Shown here: piece by piece, positions 24,399 to 32,134 of the stretch
Layout of the letters: every line of letters starts with the position of its first letter
Position numbering within the stretch: the stretch's first letter is position 1
Origin: Ruminococcus sp. FMBCY1
Lineage (GTDB): Bacteria; Bacillota; Clostridia; Oscillospirales; Acutalibacteraceae
Assembly (NCBI RefSeq): GCF_023921805.1
Contig: NZ_CP074197.1
Location: 496,001-560,000, forward strand
Length of the DNA: 64,000 nucleotides
Direction of reading: 5' to 3'
Made by a program: the position numbers and the translations under genes
The notes under the pieces: model-generated
Database searches by the model: none
Seen by the model: the letters and a program-made list of their open reading frames with translations, nothing else
What the model was told of the DNA's origin: nothing

Positions 24399-25007
24399 AT
24401 GACAGCACAGCCAGATATCATCTGGAATGAGCAATGTTTGGGGATACGGATAGGAGAACAGGTTTGCACCTATCTGAAAAAGCATGATGCGGAATACCAG
24501 AGACTGCAAAATAAAATACTGGAACTTACAGAGAGGTATCCAGTAATAGAAACATTTATGGAGTCGAATCAGGCAATCAGTCTAACGACAGAAGAGCATA
24601 AGGCAGTGCATCAATATTTCCGACTGGAAAGCGAAAAGGAAATGATAGAAGAACAGTACCATTTTTATATGGGACAGGCTCAAATGATCTCCTATGGAGC
24701 AATGCTTGGAAAAATTAAAAAAGCAATATTGGGAAATGATGACGGTGACACAAAGAAACTGCTGGAGTTGCTGCTGGATACCTGGATTGATGAGGTTGAA
24801 GATCAGCTGAAAGAAAATACAGTGTACCAGGGAATGCTTGAAAAAATATCGAAATATGAAGAACAGGTTCAGACAATGGGATTATCAAAAGAAAAGCGAA
24901 AAACAATAGACAAATACGTTACTGAAGTTAGTGAGAGATGGATATTATATGCGGAATCTTTATATCAGGCTGGCATGCAGAAAATTCTGGAACTATTAAA
25001 TTTGTAA
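24399..25007 (+). CDS. Hypothetical helical protein at the ICE left end
   Basis: A 202-residue protein not recognised. It is almost entirely alpha-helical and charged, with heptad-like stretches (ESEKEMIEEQYHFYMGQAQM near residue 80 and DEVEDQLKENTVYQ near residue 130), and has no signal peptide, Cys pair or obvious catalytic motif. It starts at ATG behind AGAAGGGAG. It is the first gene of the element, preceded by the shared ICE promoter-like motif and followed by a bidirectional terminator. A regulatory or structural role in the element is possible. Confidence 0.6.
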   Translation: MTAQPDIIWNEQCLGIRIGEQVCTYLKKHDAEYQRLQNKILELTERYPVIETFMESNQAISLTTEEHKAVHQYFRLESEKEMIEEQYHFYMGQAQMISYGAMLGKIKKAILGNDDGDTKKLLELLLDTWIDEVEDQLKENTVYQGMLEKISKYEEQVQTMGLSKEKRKTIDKYVTEVSERWILYAESLYQAGMQKILELLNL

Positions 25008-25021
25008 AAAAGGGACGGATA

Positions 25022-25054
25022 AAATGGGGAAGCACGAAAGGAACTTCCCCATTT
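25022..25054. terminator. Bidirectional terminator between convergent genes
   Basis: A perfect stem AAATGGGGAAG / CTTCCCCATTT, A-rich on one side and T-rich on the other, between the helical protein gene and the minus-strand regulator. Confidence 0.85.
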
Positions 25055-25061
25055 GTCACTT

Positions 25062-25313
25062 CTATTCATCTTTGCCATCAATGAGAAATATGTATGAAAC
25101 CTGAAAGATTTCAGCAATGGCTTTTAATTCAAGATCAGTGACATAACGCTTGTTTGTTTCGATTCTGGTGATTACATTTTTATCCATATCGTAACCAGCT
25201 AACTGGAGTTTATAGGCAAGATCACGCTGAGACATATTGTGGGTCTTGCGAAGTTCAATCAATCGCTGGCTAATCAGATTCTTCTCACCAGACTGTGTCC
25301 TTGGCTTTGGCAT
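25062..25313 (-). CDS. XRE-type helix-turn-helix regulator
   Basis: An 83-residue DNA-binding protein. The HTH reads ISQRLIELRKTHNMSQRDLAYKLQLAGYDMDKNVITRIE; the DLAYKLQ and KNVITRIETNKR helices form the DNA-reading pair. The tail LKAIAEIFQVSYIFLIDGKDE is typical of small Cro/CI-like regulators. The ATG at 25313 (minus strand), giving MPKPRTQ, is chosen over the longer frame because AGAGGAAGAG precedes it. It is divergent from the 116-residue gene, so it may control both. Targets are unknown. Confidence 0.82.
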   Translation of the reverse strand: MPKPRTQSGEKNLISQRLIELRKTHNMSQRDLAYKLQLAGYDMDKNVITRIETNKRYVTDLELKAIAEIFQVSYIFLIDGKDE

Positions 25314-25445
25314 CTTAAATCTCTTCCTCTCTGGTAAAAGGATGGCTTGTCTCACTTTTTGCACCATCTGTATTGATTTTAACGATTGGACAAGGTAGAA
25401 TCGGTTGTAAAAGTGAGACAAGGAAAGAAGAGAAGGGAGAAATAT

Positions 25446-25796
25446 ATGGAGCAGGCAAAAATAGAGCAGCTTGCATTTTTATATCTATGCAGCGAGCATG
25501 ATAAAAGGTTATTGCTGAAAAAAGAAAAAATGCCGTTAGCTGATTTTGACAGGTTGACCTACTTGATTTACCATTTAGGTTTTAAGGAATATCATATAAA
25601 AGTATGGATGGAATTTGCTGGGGACTTCCAAAAGGAATGGGATTGCCTGGAAGCACTTCAGGAAACAGGTGGGTGTGTTGGAAACATAGATAGTACAGAA
25701 TCAGAAGTTAAACTCCATGAGATGTGGATTCAGGATTTTTGCAAAAGCACACCAAAAGAGATCGGAGAGTGGATACAAGACCTAGATTATAAATAA
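25446..25796 (+). CDS. Hypothetical small soluble protein
   Basis: A 116-residue acidic protein, not recognised. It is helical with several Trp (VWMEFAGDFQKEW, EMWIQDFC, GEWIQDLDYK) and two separated Cys. It starts at ATG behind GAAGGGAG and lies divergent from the XRE regulator. It probably belongs to the accessory block at the left end of the element. Confidence 0.6.
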   Translation: MEQAKIEQLAFLYLCSEHDKRLLLKKEKMPLADFDRLTYLIYHLGFKEYHIKVWMEFAGDFQKEWDCLEALQETGGCVGNIDSTESEVKLHEMWIQDFCKSTPKEIGEWIQDLDYK

Positions 25797-25914
25797 AAAA
25801 TATGATATCATTAGTGGTAGAAATCGAATTTTGTTAGGAAATGATACAATAATGAGTAGTGATAAAGAAATTGCTCATAGCATTGCGATATATATAAAGC
25901 TATAGGGGGATGTT

Positions 25915-26685
25915 ATGACAGAACAGCAGTATAAGGATTTATTGATAGCAACAGCAAAGATGAGTGATTATGAACATAAAGATGAGGTGGTGGAGGCGCT
26001 TAAAGTTGCTTCTGTTTCATTTCAAAAGGAATGGGCTTTTACATATCATTTGCCAGATCATCGTCAAGAGTATATTATTATTAGCGTTGTTCCAGATAAA
26101 TTAATTGTCTTGAAAGAACATGAAGATTTTGTTGATGATTTGTGCAAACAGGTTTATGAACCAAACGATTATAATGAGTATAGCGGATTGGTATTAAAAC
26201 CCGGAATACTTAATATTGCACCAGAAGAAGTAAGCCAAGAGATACTTTTTGATGATATACAAAATCGGATAATTGATGAAATTCGAGAAGCAAAGTTCTC
26301 AATTTGGATAGCAATGGCATGGTTCACCAATAAAAAAATATTTGATGAATTATTGAAAAAAAGAAATGAAGGGTTAGATGTAAAAATTATTATTGATAAT
26401 AATCGTGTTAATAAGGAGAAACCTTCGTTCACTTTGGAAGATCACTTTGAGGTTTATCGGGTGGATGTGATGTCAGAGCGGTACAAAAATATAATGCATA
26501 GGAAGTTTTGTGTGATCGATTTAGAAGTTGCAATGCACGGTACTTTCAATTGGACAAACGCTGCAAACTATAATAAGGAACATTGGGATGTAGATCATAA
26601 TAGAGAAACAGCAAAAACATTTGCAGAAGAATTTGTGAAAATGAGAAGAGATGCTGAATTGTCGATGTTGTGGCTTGATTTTTGA
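25915..26685 (+). CDS. Phospholipase D-fold protein (single HKD motif)
   Basis: A 256-residue protein. The C-terminal half is a PLD-like domain. It begins with ILFDDIQNRIIDEIREAKFSIWIAMAWFTNKKIFDEL, and the catalytic motif MHRKFCVIDLEVAMHGTFNW near residue 195 has the His, Lys and Asp of an HKD site. Single-HKD proteins dimerise to form one active site, and several are nucleases. The N-terminal 100 residues are unassigned. It starts at ATG behind AGGGGGA and is followed 13 bases later by an unknown gene, so the two probably work together. A defence or DNA-processing role is inferred from the family and its ICE-cargo position. Confidence 0.8.
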   Translation: MTEQQYKDLLIATAKMSDYEHKDEVVEALKVASVSFQKEWAFTYHLPDHRQEYIIISVVPDKLIVLKEHEDFVDDLCKQVYEPNDYNEYSGLVLKPGILNIAPEEVSQEILFDDIQNRIIDEIREAKFSIWIAMAWFTNKKIFDELLKKRNEGLDVKIIIDNNRVNKEKPSFTLEDHFEVYRVDVMSERYKNIMHRKFCVIDLEVAMHGTFNWTNAANYNKEHWDVDHNRETAKTFAEEFVKMRRDAELSMLWLDF

Positions 26686-26698
26686 ATGGAGTATGTTC

Positions 26699-27478
26699 AT
26701 GGATTTAAAAGAATTTTATTTTCAAAATATAAAGGAATCCGAATACCATTATCGTTTTCTGGAATCTGTTAAAAAGGTAAATTATACATATAATATTTTT
26801 TGTGGTGAAGAGGAAACTCAGAATTATCAATTTGAGATTTATGATGTTGAAGAAGCAATAACTAAATTTAAAGAACTGTGTCAGCCAGATGTTGATTTTT
26901 CAGGTGAAAATAAATGTTGGTTTTATCTAATAACATATTATCTACATATGCTCGGTTATGAGATAAAAGAGTTTCCTAGAATACTAGCAAGACCCCCTGT
27001 TGATCCAACAGACTTTACATATAGAGATATTAGAAATCGAATTATTGCTCTAGGTGGAGATGATAATGGAACTGTTCGTTATGCGACTAGAAGAACCTTT
27101 GTAGCAGATCTGACATTTGAGCAAAAGTCTTGTAATATTGAGGTGAACGATTCTATAAATCAGAAATTTATTGAAATTTCTACTAGACAGGCATCTTTCA
27201 ATAGTATGCATATAGATGAAAAAATTGCTGAGATTGCAAACCTTATTGAAAACCTGTTGAAACAAGATGGAAAATTTATCACACCAGAATATGAAGATGT
27301 ATGTTGTGGCTTCATTGACGATACGATAGTAAAGAATTATAGAAAGAAAATGCAGTGCTTTAGACATTGCACAGATGAAGCAATAGAGGAAAGAAAGACA
27401 TACTCCGAAGAACAAAAAAATTTCCTTGTTGATTATGGACTTACAATGGTAAAAGCTATTCATGAATTGGTGAAATAA
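26699..27478 (+). CDS. Unknown partner of the PLD-fold gene
   Basis: A 259-residue protein with no recognised family. Visible features are a long helical segment with conserved-looking SFNSMHIDEKIAEIANLIENLL (residues 175-200), a Cys pair in EDVCCGF, and a charged C-terminal helix bundle. There is no membrane segment or nucleotide-binding loop. ATG 26699 is preferred to ATG 26693 by spacing from TGGAG. The gene shares the high A+T of the PLD gene and differs from the GC-richer conjugation genes, consistent with acquisition as a two-gene cargo. Confidence 0.6.
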   Translation: MDLKEFYFQNIKESEYHYRFLESVKKVNYTYNIFCGEEETQNYQFEIYDVEEAITKFKELCQPDVDFSGENKCWFYLITYYLHMLGYEIKEFPRILARPPVDPTDFTYRDIRNRIIALGGDDNGTVRYATRRTFVADLTFEQKSCNIEVNDSINQKFIEISTRQASFNSMHIDEKIAEIANLIENLLKQDGKFITPEYEDVCCGFIDDTIVKNYRKKMQCFRHCTDEAIEERKTYSEEQKNFLVDYGLTMVKAIHELVK

Positions 27479-27583
27479 AGAATAGTAACATAGGCAGCTA
27501 GTAGGAACATTTTAAAGCAGTATTTATGTGCTACAAGAACAGAAATAGAGAATCCAAATTATAAATTAATTAAAAGTGATAGC
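27479..27583. other. Short gap after the cargo pair
   Basis: No gene is seen. It is AT-rich and leads into two successive terminators. Confidence 0.4.
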
Positions 27584-27630
27584 ATACAGTTATGCATATT
27601 TGTTTGTAAATATACATAACTGTATTTTTT
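27584..27630 (+). terminator. Terminator 1 upstream of parM
   Basis: A long AT-rich hairpin (ATACAGTTATG with CATAACTGTAT, inner TATTT/AAATA pairing), then T6. It closes the PLD cargo operon. Confidence 0.85.
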
Positions 27631-27635
27631 ATTAC

Positions 27636-27666
27636 GGGCAGGGCTCTTCGGGGTTCTGCCCTTTTT
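27636..27666 (+). terminator. Terminator 2 upstream of parM
   Basis: GGGCAG-GGC-TCTTCG-GGG-TT-CTGCCC followed by T5. It is a second, GC-rich terminator directly after the first, insulating the conjugation region. Confidence 0.8.
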
Positions 27667-27738
27667 CTCTTTTTCCAGACCAAAAGACCACCTGCTGGAA
27701 AAGAACAAGAAAAACCAGAAAGGATGTGGTGACTTATC

Positions 27739-28644
27739 ATTATAGGAATTGACCATGGATATTATGCCATAAAAACTCCCCATGTATGTTTCCCGACCGG
27801 ACTGACCGGATACGATTACGAGCCGTATACCATGCAGAATGTCCTGCAGTACAATGGGAAATTTTATGTGTGTGGAACCGGGCGGCAGACGCTGGTGAGA
27901 AGTAAGACTTCCAATGACAATTATTATCTTTTGACAATGGCAGCCATTGCCCAGGAAATCCGCTATCGCCGGGGAGAGCGGAAAACAGATGTAGTTCTGG
28001 CAGCCGGTCTTCCACTGGCAAGTTTTGGCAGGGAGAAAAAAGGCTTCCGGGAATATCTGTTTCGGAAAGAGCAGCCTCTGCGTTTCCGGTACGAGGATGA
28101 GAGCTATGAGATCCGGATTCAGGATGTAAAACTGTTCCCACAGGGATACTCAGCCCTGGCTCTCCACCCGGAATGTGTTCGGGACGAGCCTTCTGTTCTT
28201 CTCGCAGATATCGGTGGCTGGACCGTAGACCTGATGCGGCTGGACAACAGTGTTCCAAATGCCGCTACCTGCCGCAGCCTGGAACTTGGTGTGATCCGGT
28301 GTGTGGATGAGATCACCGAGCAGGTACGCAGAAATACCGGACTGTCTGTAACGGATATTCAGATCGAACGTGTTCTGAACGGCCAGAGCTGCAGCATGGA
28401 CCCGGCCGCAAAAGAAATCATTGTCCGGCAGGGAAGGCTCTACACGGAGAAAATACTGTCTGCAATTATGGAAGCCGGGTTCGATCTGAAGGCAATTCCG
28501 TCCGTGATCATGGGCGGCGGAGCCAGCATTCTGAAACGGCACGTGACACCGCAGGACGGGCTGTGTCGGCAGATTTACCTGACAGACGTACACGCCAATG
28601 CTTCCGGCTATGAGCGGATTGTGGGGCAGATGTGCGCGAAGTAA
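27739..28644 (+). CDS. ParM-like actin-fold segregation ATPase
   Basis: About 301 residues of the ParM/StbA actin-like family, which polymerises to position plasmid or ICE DNA. IIGIDHGYYAIKT at the N-terminus is the phosphate-1 loop, ADIGGWTVDLMRL (near residue 158) phosphate-2, and MGGGASILKRH (near residue 257) the adenosine motif. The next gene overlaps its end, as ParR does. No ATG, GTG or TTG exists between an in-frame TGA at 27730 and residue 30. Translation probably starts at ATT 27739 (or the adjacent ATC or ATA), behind GGTGA at 27728. Confidence 0.85.
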   Translation: MIGIDHGYYAIKTPHVCFPTGLTGYDYEPYTMQNVLQYNGKFYVCGTGRQTLVRSKTSNDNYYLLTMAAIAQEIRYRRGERKTDVVLAAGLPLASFGREKKGFREYLFRKEQPLRFRYEDESYEIRIQDVKLFPQGYSALALHPECVRDEPSVLLADIGGWTVDLMRLDNSVPNAATCRSLELGVIRCVDEITEQVRRNTGLSVTDIQIERVLNGQSCSMDPAAKEIIVRQGRLYTEKILSAIMEAGFDLKAIPSVIMGGGASILKRHVTPQDGLCRQIYLTDVHANASGYERIVGQMCAK

Positions 28645-28925
28645 AGAGACCCGTTTTCTCGTTCCGCCTGAACCTTGATAACCCAGATCACAAAAAGGCA
28701 TGGGAGATCCTGCAAAGTGTTCCAGATGGACAGAAGAGCAGCTATCTGGTTCAGGTGATCTTAAAAGATCAGGAAAACAATCAGCTGGAGAAAAGCATCC
28801 GGCAGGCAATCCGGGAAGAACTGGCAGGTGTTTCCATTTCTGGCTCCGGGGAGAGTGTTTCAAAAAAGGAAGAAATCCCGTCCCAGATGCTGGATTTTCT
28901 CTCCGGGCTTGAGGATGCATTCTGA
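28632..28925 (+). CDS. ParR-like centromere-binding protein
   Basis: A 97-residue basic-to-acidic protein starting at GTG 28632 and overlapping parM by 13 bases. The N-terminus KRPVFSFRLNLDNPDHKKAWEILQSVPDGQKSSYLVQVIL has the strand-helix-helix pattern of ribbon-helix-helix partners of ParM. The C-terminus is a flexible acidic region ending in QMLDFLSGLEDAF, a likely ParM-contact peptide. Function is assigned by position and fold pattern. Confidence 0.7.
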   Translation: MREVKRPVFSFRLNLDNPDHKKAWEILQSVPDGQKSSYLVQVILKDQENNQLEKSIRQAIREELAGVSISGSGESVSKKEEIPSQMLDFLSGLEDAF

Positions 28926-29082
28926 AAAAGTCAAGTCTTTCCTGGTGATAAAATAGCCAAATTTCAAGCAGTCAAATTAGTATAAATCACGGATTTTTGA
29001 AAGGGGTGATGCCTATTGAATGTTATTGGATCTGCATCCTTTGGGAGCTTTTGAGAGCCTCATATTCGTTGGGTATTGTGAA

Positions 29083-29111
29083 TAGCTTTCTGTCACGTTT
29101 TAGGGTATGTT
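29083..29111 (+). promoter_or_regulatory. ICE promoter-like motif, copy 2
   Basis: TAGCTTTC (29083-29090), 13 bases, GGTATGTT (29104-29111), 32 bases before the RHH gene. It is preceded by GTGAA, like copy 1. Confidence 0.55.
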
Positions 29112-29143
29112 GTATGTAGAAAAAAGAAAGGAGAACGAACACA

Positions 29144-29716
29144 ATGGAGATGAAAAACATATGCGGAAAAATCCCGGTAGAGCTGCATGAAAAGCTAAAA
29201 CTGGAAGTCGAAGAGTTAGGAATCAGCATACCAAAATACCTTGAAATGGTAATCGAAGAACACATGACAAGAAAAGGAGAAAAGACGAACATGGCAGATT
29301 TAAGAACAGTAGCAGTACAGGTAACCGAGGATTTATTTTCCAGACTGAAAGCAGTCCTCGCCAGGAATGGCATGAAACAGAAAGACTTCTTAATCGGGCT
29401 TATCGAAGATGCAATCGAAAAAGAAGAAGTCAAATGGAAAGCAGAGTCAGAGGAAGCCGAAGAAACAGAAATGGAAGATCCTGAGACTGCGAAATCAGAA
29501 CCGGATGAAGAGTCAGTAGAACCTGAAGCAGAAGAGCCTGAGACAGAAGCACTGGAAGCTGAAGCAGACGGAGAAATGACAGAACCGGACGAAGCTGAAG
29601 CAGATGAAGAGCCGACAGAGCCAGAAAACGAAGAGCCAGCGGAAGCAGAGCCAACAGAACTGGAAACCGAAGAAGCAGAAGAATCTGAGCCAGAGGAAGC
29701 GGAATCAGAAGAATAG
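29144..29716 (+). CDS. Tandem ribbon-helix-helix-like protein with long acidic tail
   Basis: 190 residues. Residues 1-45 (CGKIPVELHEKLKLEVEELGISIPKYLEMVIEEHM) and 50-95 (VAVQVTEDLFSRLKAVLARNGMKQKDFLIGLIEDAI) are two successive Arc/MetJ-like units. Residues 100-190 are a low-complexity tail of Glu, Ala, Thr and Pro repeats (EPEAEEPETEALEAE and similar), strongly negative. A DNA-binding head with a DNA-mimicking tail suggests a regulator or anti-restriction/partition accessory, though this is not established. It starts at ATG behind AAAGGAGAA and is followed by a terminator-like hairpin before the methyltransferase gene. Confidence 0.65.
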   Translation: MEMKNICGKIPVELHEKLKLEVEELGISIPKYLEMVIEEHMTRKGEKTNMADLRTVAVQVTEDLFSRLKAVLARNGMKQKDFLIGLIEDAIEKEEVKWKAESEEAEETEMEDPETAKSEPDEESVEPEAEEPETEALEAEADGEMTEPDEAEADEEPTEPENEEPAEAEPTELETEEAEESEPEEAESEE

Positions 29717-29749
29717 ACATCACAAAACAGAAACCAAGAGACGGAAACG

Positions 29750-29776
29750 GTGCAGAGAAATCTGCACTGTTTTTTT
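29750..29776 (+). terminator. Terminator-like hairpin between the RHH and methyltransferase genes
   Basis: A 7-base stem GTGCAGA / TCTGCAC closed by a GAAA tetraloop, followed by TGTTTTTTT. An in-frame GTG lies within the stem, but initiation there would be occluded. It may partially end RHH transcription and attenuate downstream genes. Confidence 0.75.
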
Positions 29777-29791
29777 CGCAGCGAAGGGAGG

Positions 29792-31093
29792 CTGATAGCC
29801 GGAACAATTCGATTTTTTGACCTGTTCAGTGGAATCGGAGGATTCCGAGAAGGGCTGCACAGGGCAGGGGGCTTCACCTGTGTCGGACACTGTGAAGCAG
29901 ATGCATATGCAGACCACAACTACCGGGTGCTGTTTGATACGGAAGGAGAGTGGTTCTGCAATGACGCAAGAAATATTGAAACAGAACGAATGCCGGACTT
30001 TGATCTTTTATGTGCGGGATTTCCTTGCCAGGCATTCTCAATCGCTGGACGAAGGGAAGGATTTGCCGATGCAAGAGGAACCCTTTTCTTTGAAGTTGCC
30101 AGACTGGTTGCAGACAAACGACCTGCGTATTTTCTCCTTGAAAACGTACCCGGTCTGCTTTCGCATGACAAAGGGCGGACGTTTCACACCATCCTCAGTA
30201 CGCTATCTGAACTGGGGTATCATGTCGAATGGAAAGTGCTTAACAGCAAGGATTTCGGAGTCCCCCAGTCAAGGAAGCGGGTGTATATTGTCGGATATCT
30301 TGATGGAAGATGTGCCGGAAAAATATTACCTTTCCCAAAAGCAAATGGAACAGCTCTTATACAAGTCCATGCTGGCAAACAGGGAGAAAGAGTCTACGCA
30401 GAAGAAGGACTGAGCTGCACGCTGACCAGCGGGGCTGGTGGTATGGGCGGCAAGACCGGATTATACGAAGTTGGTATCCCAATCAAGGAAAACACCCGAA
30501 AAGGATACAAGATGGCCTACGAGGGGGACAGCATCGATCTCGGATATCCGGGAATCAACAGTCGCAGGGGGAGAGTCGGGCATGAGATCGCCCATACCCT
30601 GACGACCGGAAACCAGCAGGGAACACTGCATTTTGTAGATATCTCCCCTCCGCCGCTGGTGACAGACGTTGCAAGATGTCTGAATACCAGACAGGATTCC
30701 AGCATCCATAACCACAGAGGCGAAAGTTCCGGGGTGCTGGTGGAAGAACCGCCAAGGGCAGTACTGACACCGGCCAAGGAAAAAGTCCGCCAGAATGGAA
30801 GAAGGATGAAAGAACCGGAAGAGCCAATGTTCACCATTACGGCAACTGACCGTCATGGAGTGATTTACCACGGCAGAATCCGCAGGCTGACGCCAAGGGA
30901 GTGTCTGCGGCTGCAGGGATATCGGGATGGTCAGATTTCCAAGATGGAAAAAGAAACATCGGATAACCAGCTTTACAAGCAGGCCGGTAATGGTGTCACT
31001 GTCAATGTCATTGAAGCAATAGGCAGAAATTTGAAAGCAGTAGATGAAGAGATCCAAAGCGGCTCACCTGTTCCAGAAGCGAAGGGTGGGTGA
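29792..31093 (+). CDS. DNA (cytosine-5-)-methyltransferase
   Basis: About 430 residues. The C5 methyltransferase motifs appear in order: I FFDLFSGIGGFREGL, IV GFPCQAFSIAG with the catalytic Cys, VI LLENVPG, VIII PQSRKRVYIVGY, and IX-X near the end (RLTPRECLRLQGY and QAGNGVTVNVIEAIG). A target-recognition region lies between about residues 190 and 340. No restriction gene is adjacent, so it is probably a solitary protective methylase. The start is unresolved: the strong AAGGGAGG at 29784-29791 is followed only by CTG 29792, ATA 29795 and ATT 29807. GTG 29750 lies in a terminator stem. Confidence 0.9.
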   Translation: MIAGTIRFFDLFSGIGGFREGLHRAGGFTCVGHCEADAYADHNYRVLFDTEGEWFCNDARNIETERMPDFDLLCAGFPCQAFSIAGRREGFADARGTLFFEVARLVADKRPAYFLLENVPGLLSHDKGRTFHTILSTLSELGYHVEWKVLNSKDFGVPQSRKRVYIVGYLDGRCAGKILPFPKANGTALIQVHAGKQGERVYAEEGLSCTLTSGAGGMGGKTGLYEVGIPIKENTRKGYKMAYEGDSIDLGYPGINSRRGRVGHEIAHTLTTGNQQGTLHFVDISPPPLVTDVARCLNTRQDSSIHNHRGESSGVLVEEPPRAVLTPAKEKVRQNGRRMKEPEEPMFTITATDRHGVIYHGRIRRLTPRECLRLQGYRDGQISKMEKETSDNQLYKQAGNGVTVNVIEAIGRNLKAVDEEIQSGSPVPEAKGG

Positions 31094-32049
31094 AGCAGAT
31101 CGACCTAAAAGACCAGTATTTTGGTACAGAGATTGAGATGACAGGTATCAGCCGCTATGATGCGGCTGTTGCGATTGGAAGAATGTTCGGAACAGAGCCA
31201 TATCATATCCGTTCTTACGATTCCTGGTGTGTAAAAGATTCAGATGGAAAAACGTGGAAATTTTCAAGAGACAGCAGTATCGACTGTGAAAGGCTGGCAA
31301 ATGGTACTGTAATAGATGCCGATGGAGATTATTCGACAGAAATGGTATCCCCGAAATTGGAATATTCGGAAATGGGGAAACTCCAGGAAGTGGTGCGGTG
31401 TGTCAAAAACGCAGGTGCTTTTGTCAATTCATCCTGTGGCATGCATGTCCATGTGGACGCATCCAATCATACACCAAGGAGTCTGAAAAATGCACTGACG
31501 ATCATGTACTGCAAAGAGGATATTCTGTTCAAAGCCTTAAATGTACAGACGAGAAGGGAAGATGAGTATTGCCAGAAAGTCCGTCCTATGGTATTGGAGA
31601 AGATCCGCCGGATGCCAAACAGCACCATCACGATGGAAAAATTCAAAAGGGCATGGTATGAGGGAAATGACGGAAGCTCCGAGCATTACAACTGGACAAG
31701 GTATTATGCCTTAAACCTACATGCTGTTTTTTCCAAGGGAACACTGGAATGGCGTTGTTTTGAAAGCACCCTCCATGCAGGAAAAGTCCGGTCGAATATC
31801 ACACTGGCACTTGCCATATCCGCACAGGCGATCAACCAATCTTGTACCCATGCAAAAAAGACGGAGATCGGGGATAACCCGGCATTTACGTTCCGCACCT
31901 TTCTGCTCCGCCTCGGATTGATCGGGGACGAATACAAAAATGTGCGGAAGCATCTGCTTGCCAATCTGGACGGGGATAAGGCATGGCGGTATGACAAAAG
32001 TACCTATGCCTGTCTGCAGAATCCAAGACGGACAGATGATGCGAGATAA
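31090..32049 (+). CDS. Amidoligase-like protein (COOH-NH2 ligase family)
   Basis: A 319-residue protein starting at GTG 31090 and overlapping the methyltransferase stop. The segments YFGTEIEMTGISRYDAA (residues 9-25), the acidic SRDSSIDCER and DYSTEMVSPKL pair, and SSCGMHVHVDAS (near residue 115) are characteristic of the putative amidoligase family. That family is glutamine-synthetase-like, using Glu/His metal ligands to form amide bonds, possibly peptide or protein modification. Many clostridial ICEs carry such a gene at this place. Its substrate is unknown. Confidence 0.82.
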   Translation: MKQIDLKDQYFGTEIEMTGISRYDAAVAIGRMFGTEPYHIRSYDSWCVKDSDGKTWKFSRDSSIDCERLANGTVIDADGDYSTEMVSPKLEYSEMGKLQEVVRCVKNAGAFVNSSCGMHVHVDASNHTPRSLKNALTIMYCKEDILFKALNVQTRREDEYCQKVRPMVLEKIRRMPNSTITMEKFKRAWYEGNDGSSEHYNWTRYYALNLHAVFSKGTLEWRCFESTLHAGKVRSNITLALAISAQAINQSCTHAKKTEIGDNPAFTFRTFLLRLGLIGDEYKNVRKHLLANLDGDKAWRYDKSTYACLQNPRRTDDAR

Positions 32050-32134
32050 CAGAATAATGAGAACAGACAGGCCGGGTGGAAACATCCGGCTGTTCTTATG
32101 CAAAATGAAGAAAAAGAAGAAAGAGGTAGAAAAC

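Noticed and set aside
27660-27735. parC-like iterons upstream of parM
   Set aside because: Only short CCAGA/GACCA similarities; no regular array.
29016-29054. Short leader frame (TTG start) behind GGGGTGATGCC
   Set aside because: Twelve codons with no attenuator structure tied to them; listed only because the ribosome site resembles that of real ICE genes.
29750-29791. GTG 29750 as the start of the C5 methyltransferase
   Set aside because: The codon is part of a terminator stem, and the residues it adds have no counterpart in the conserved domain.
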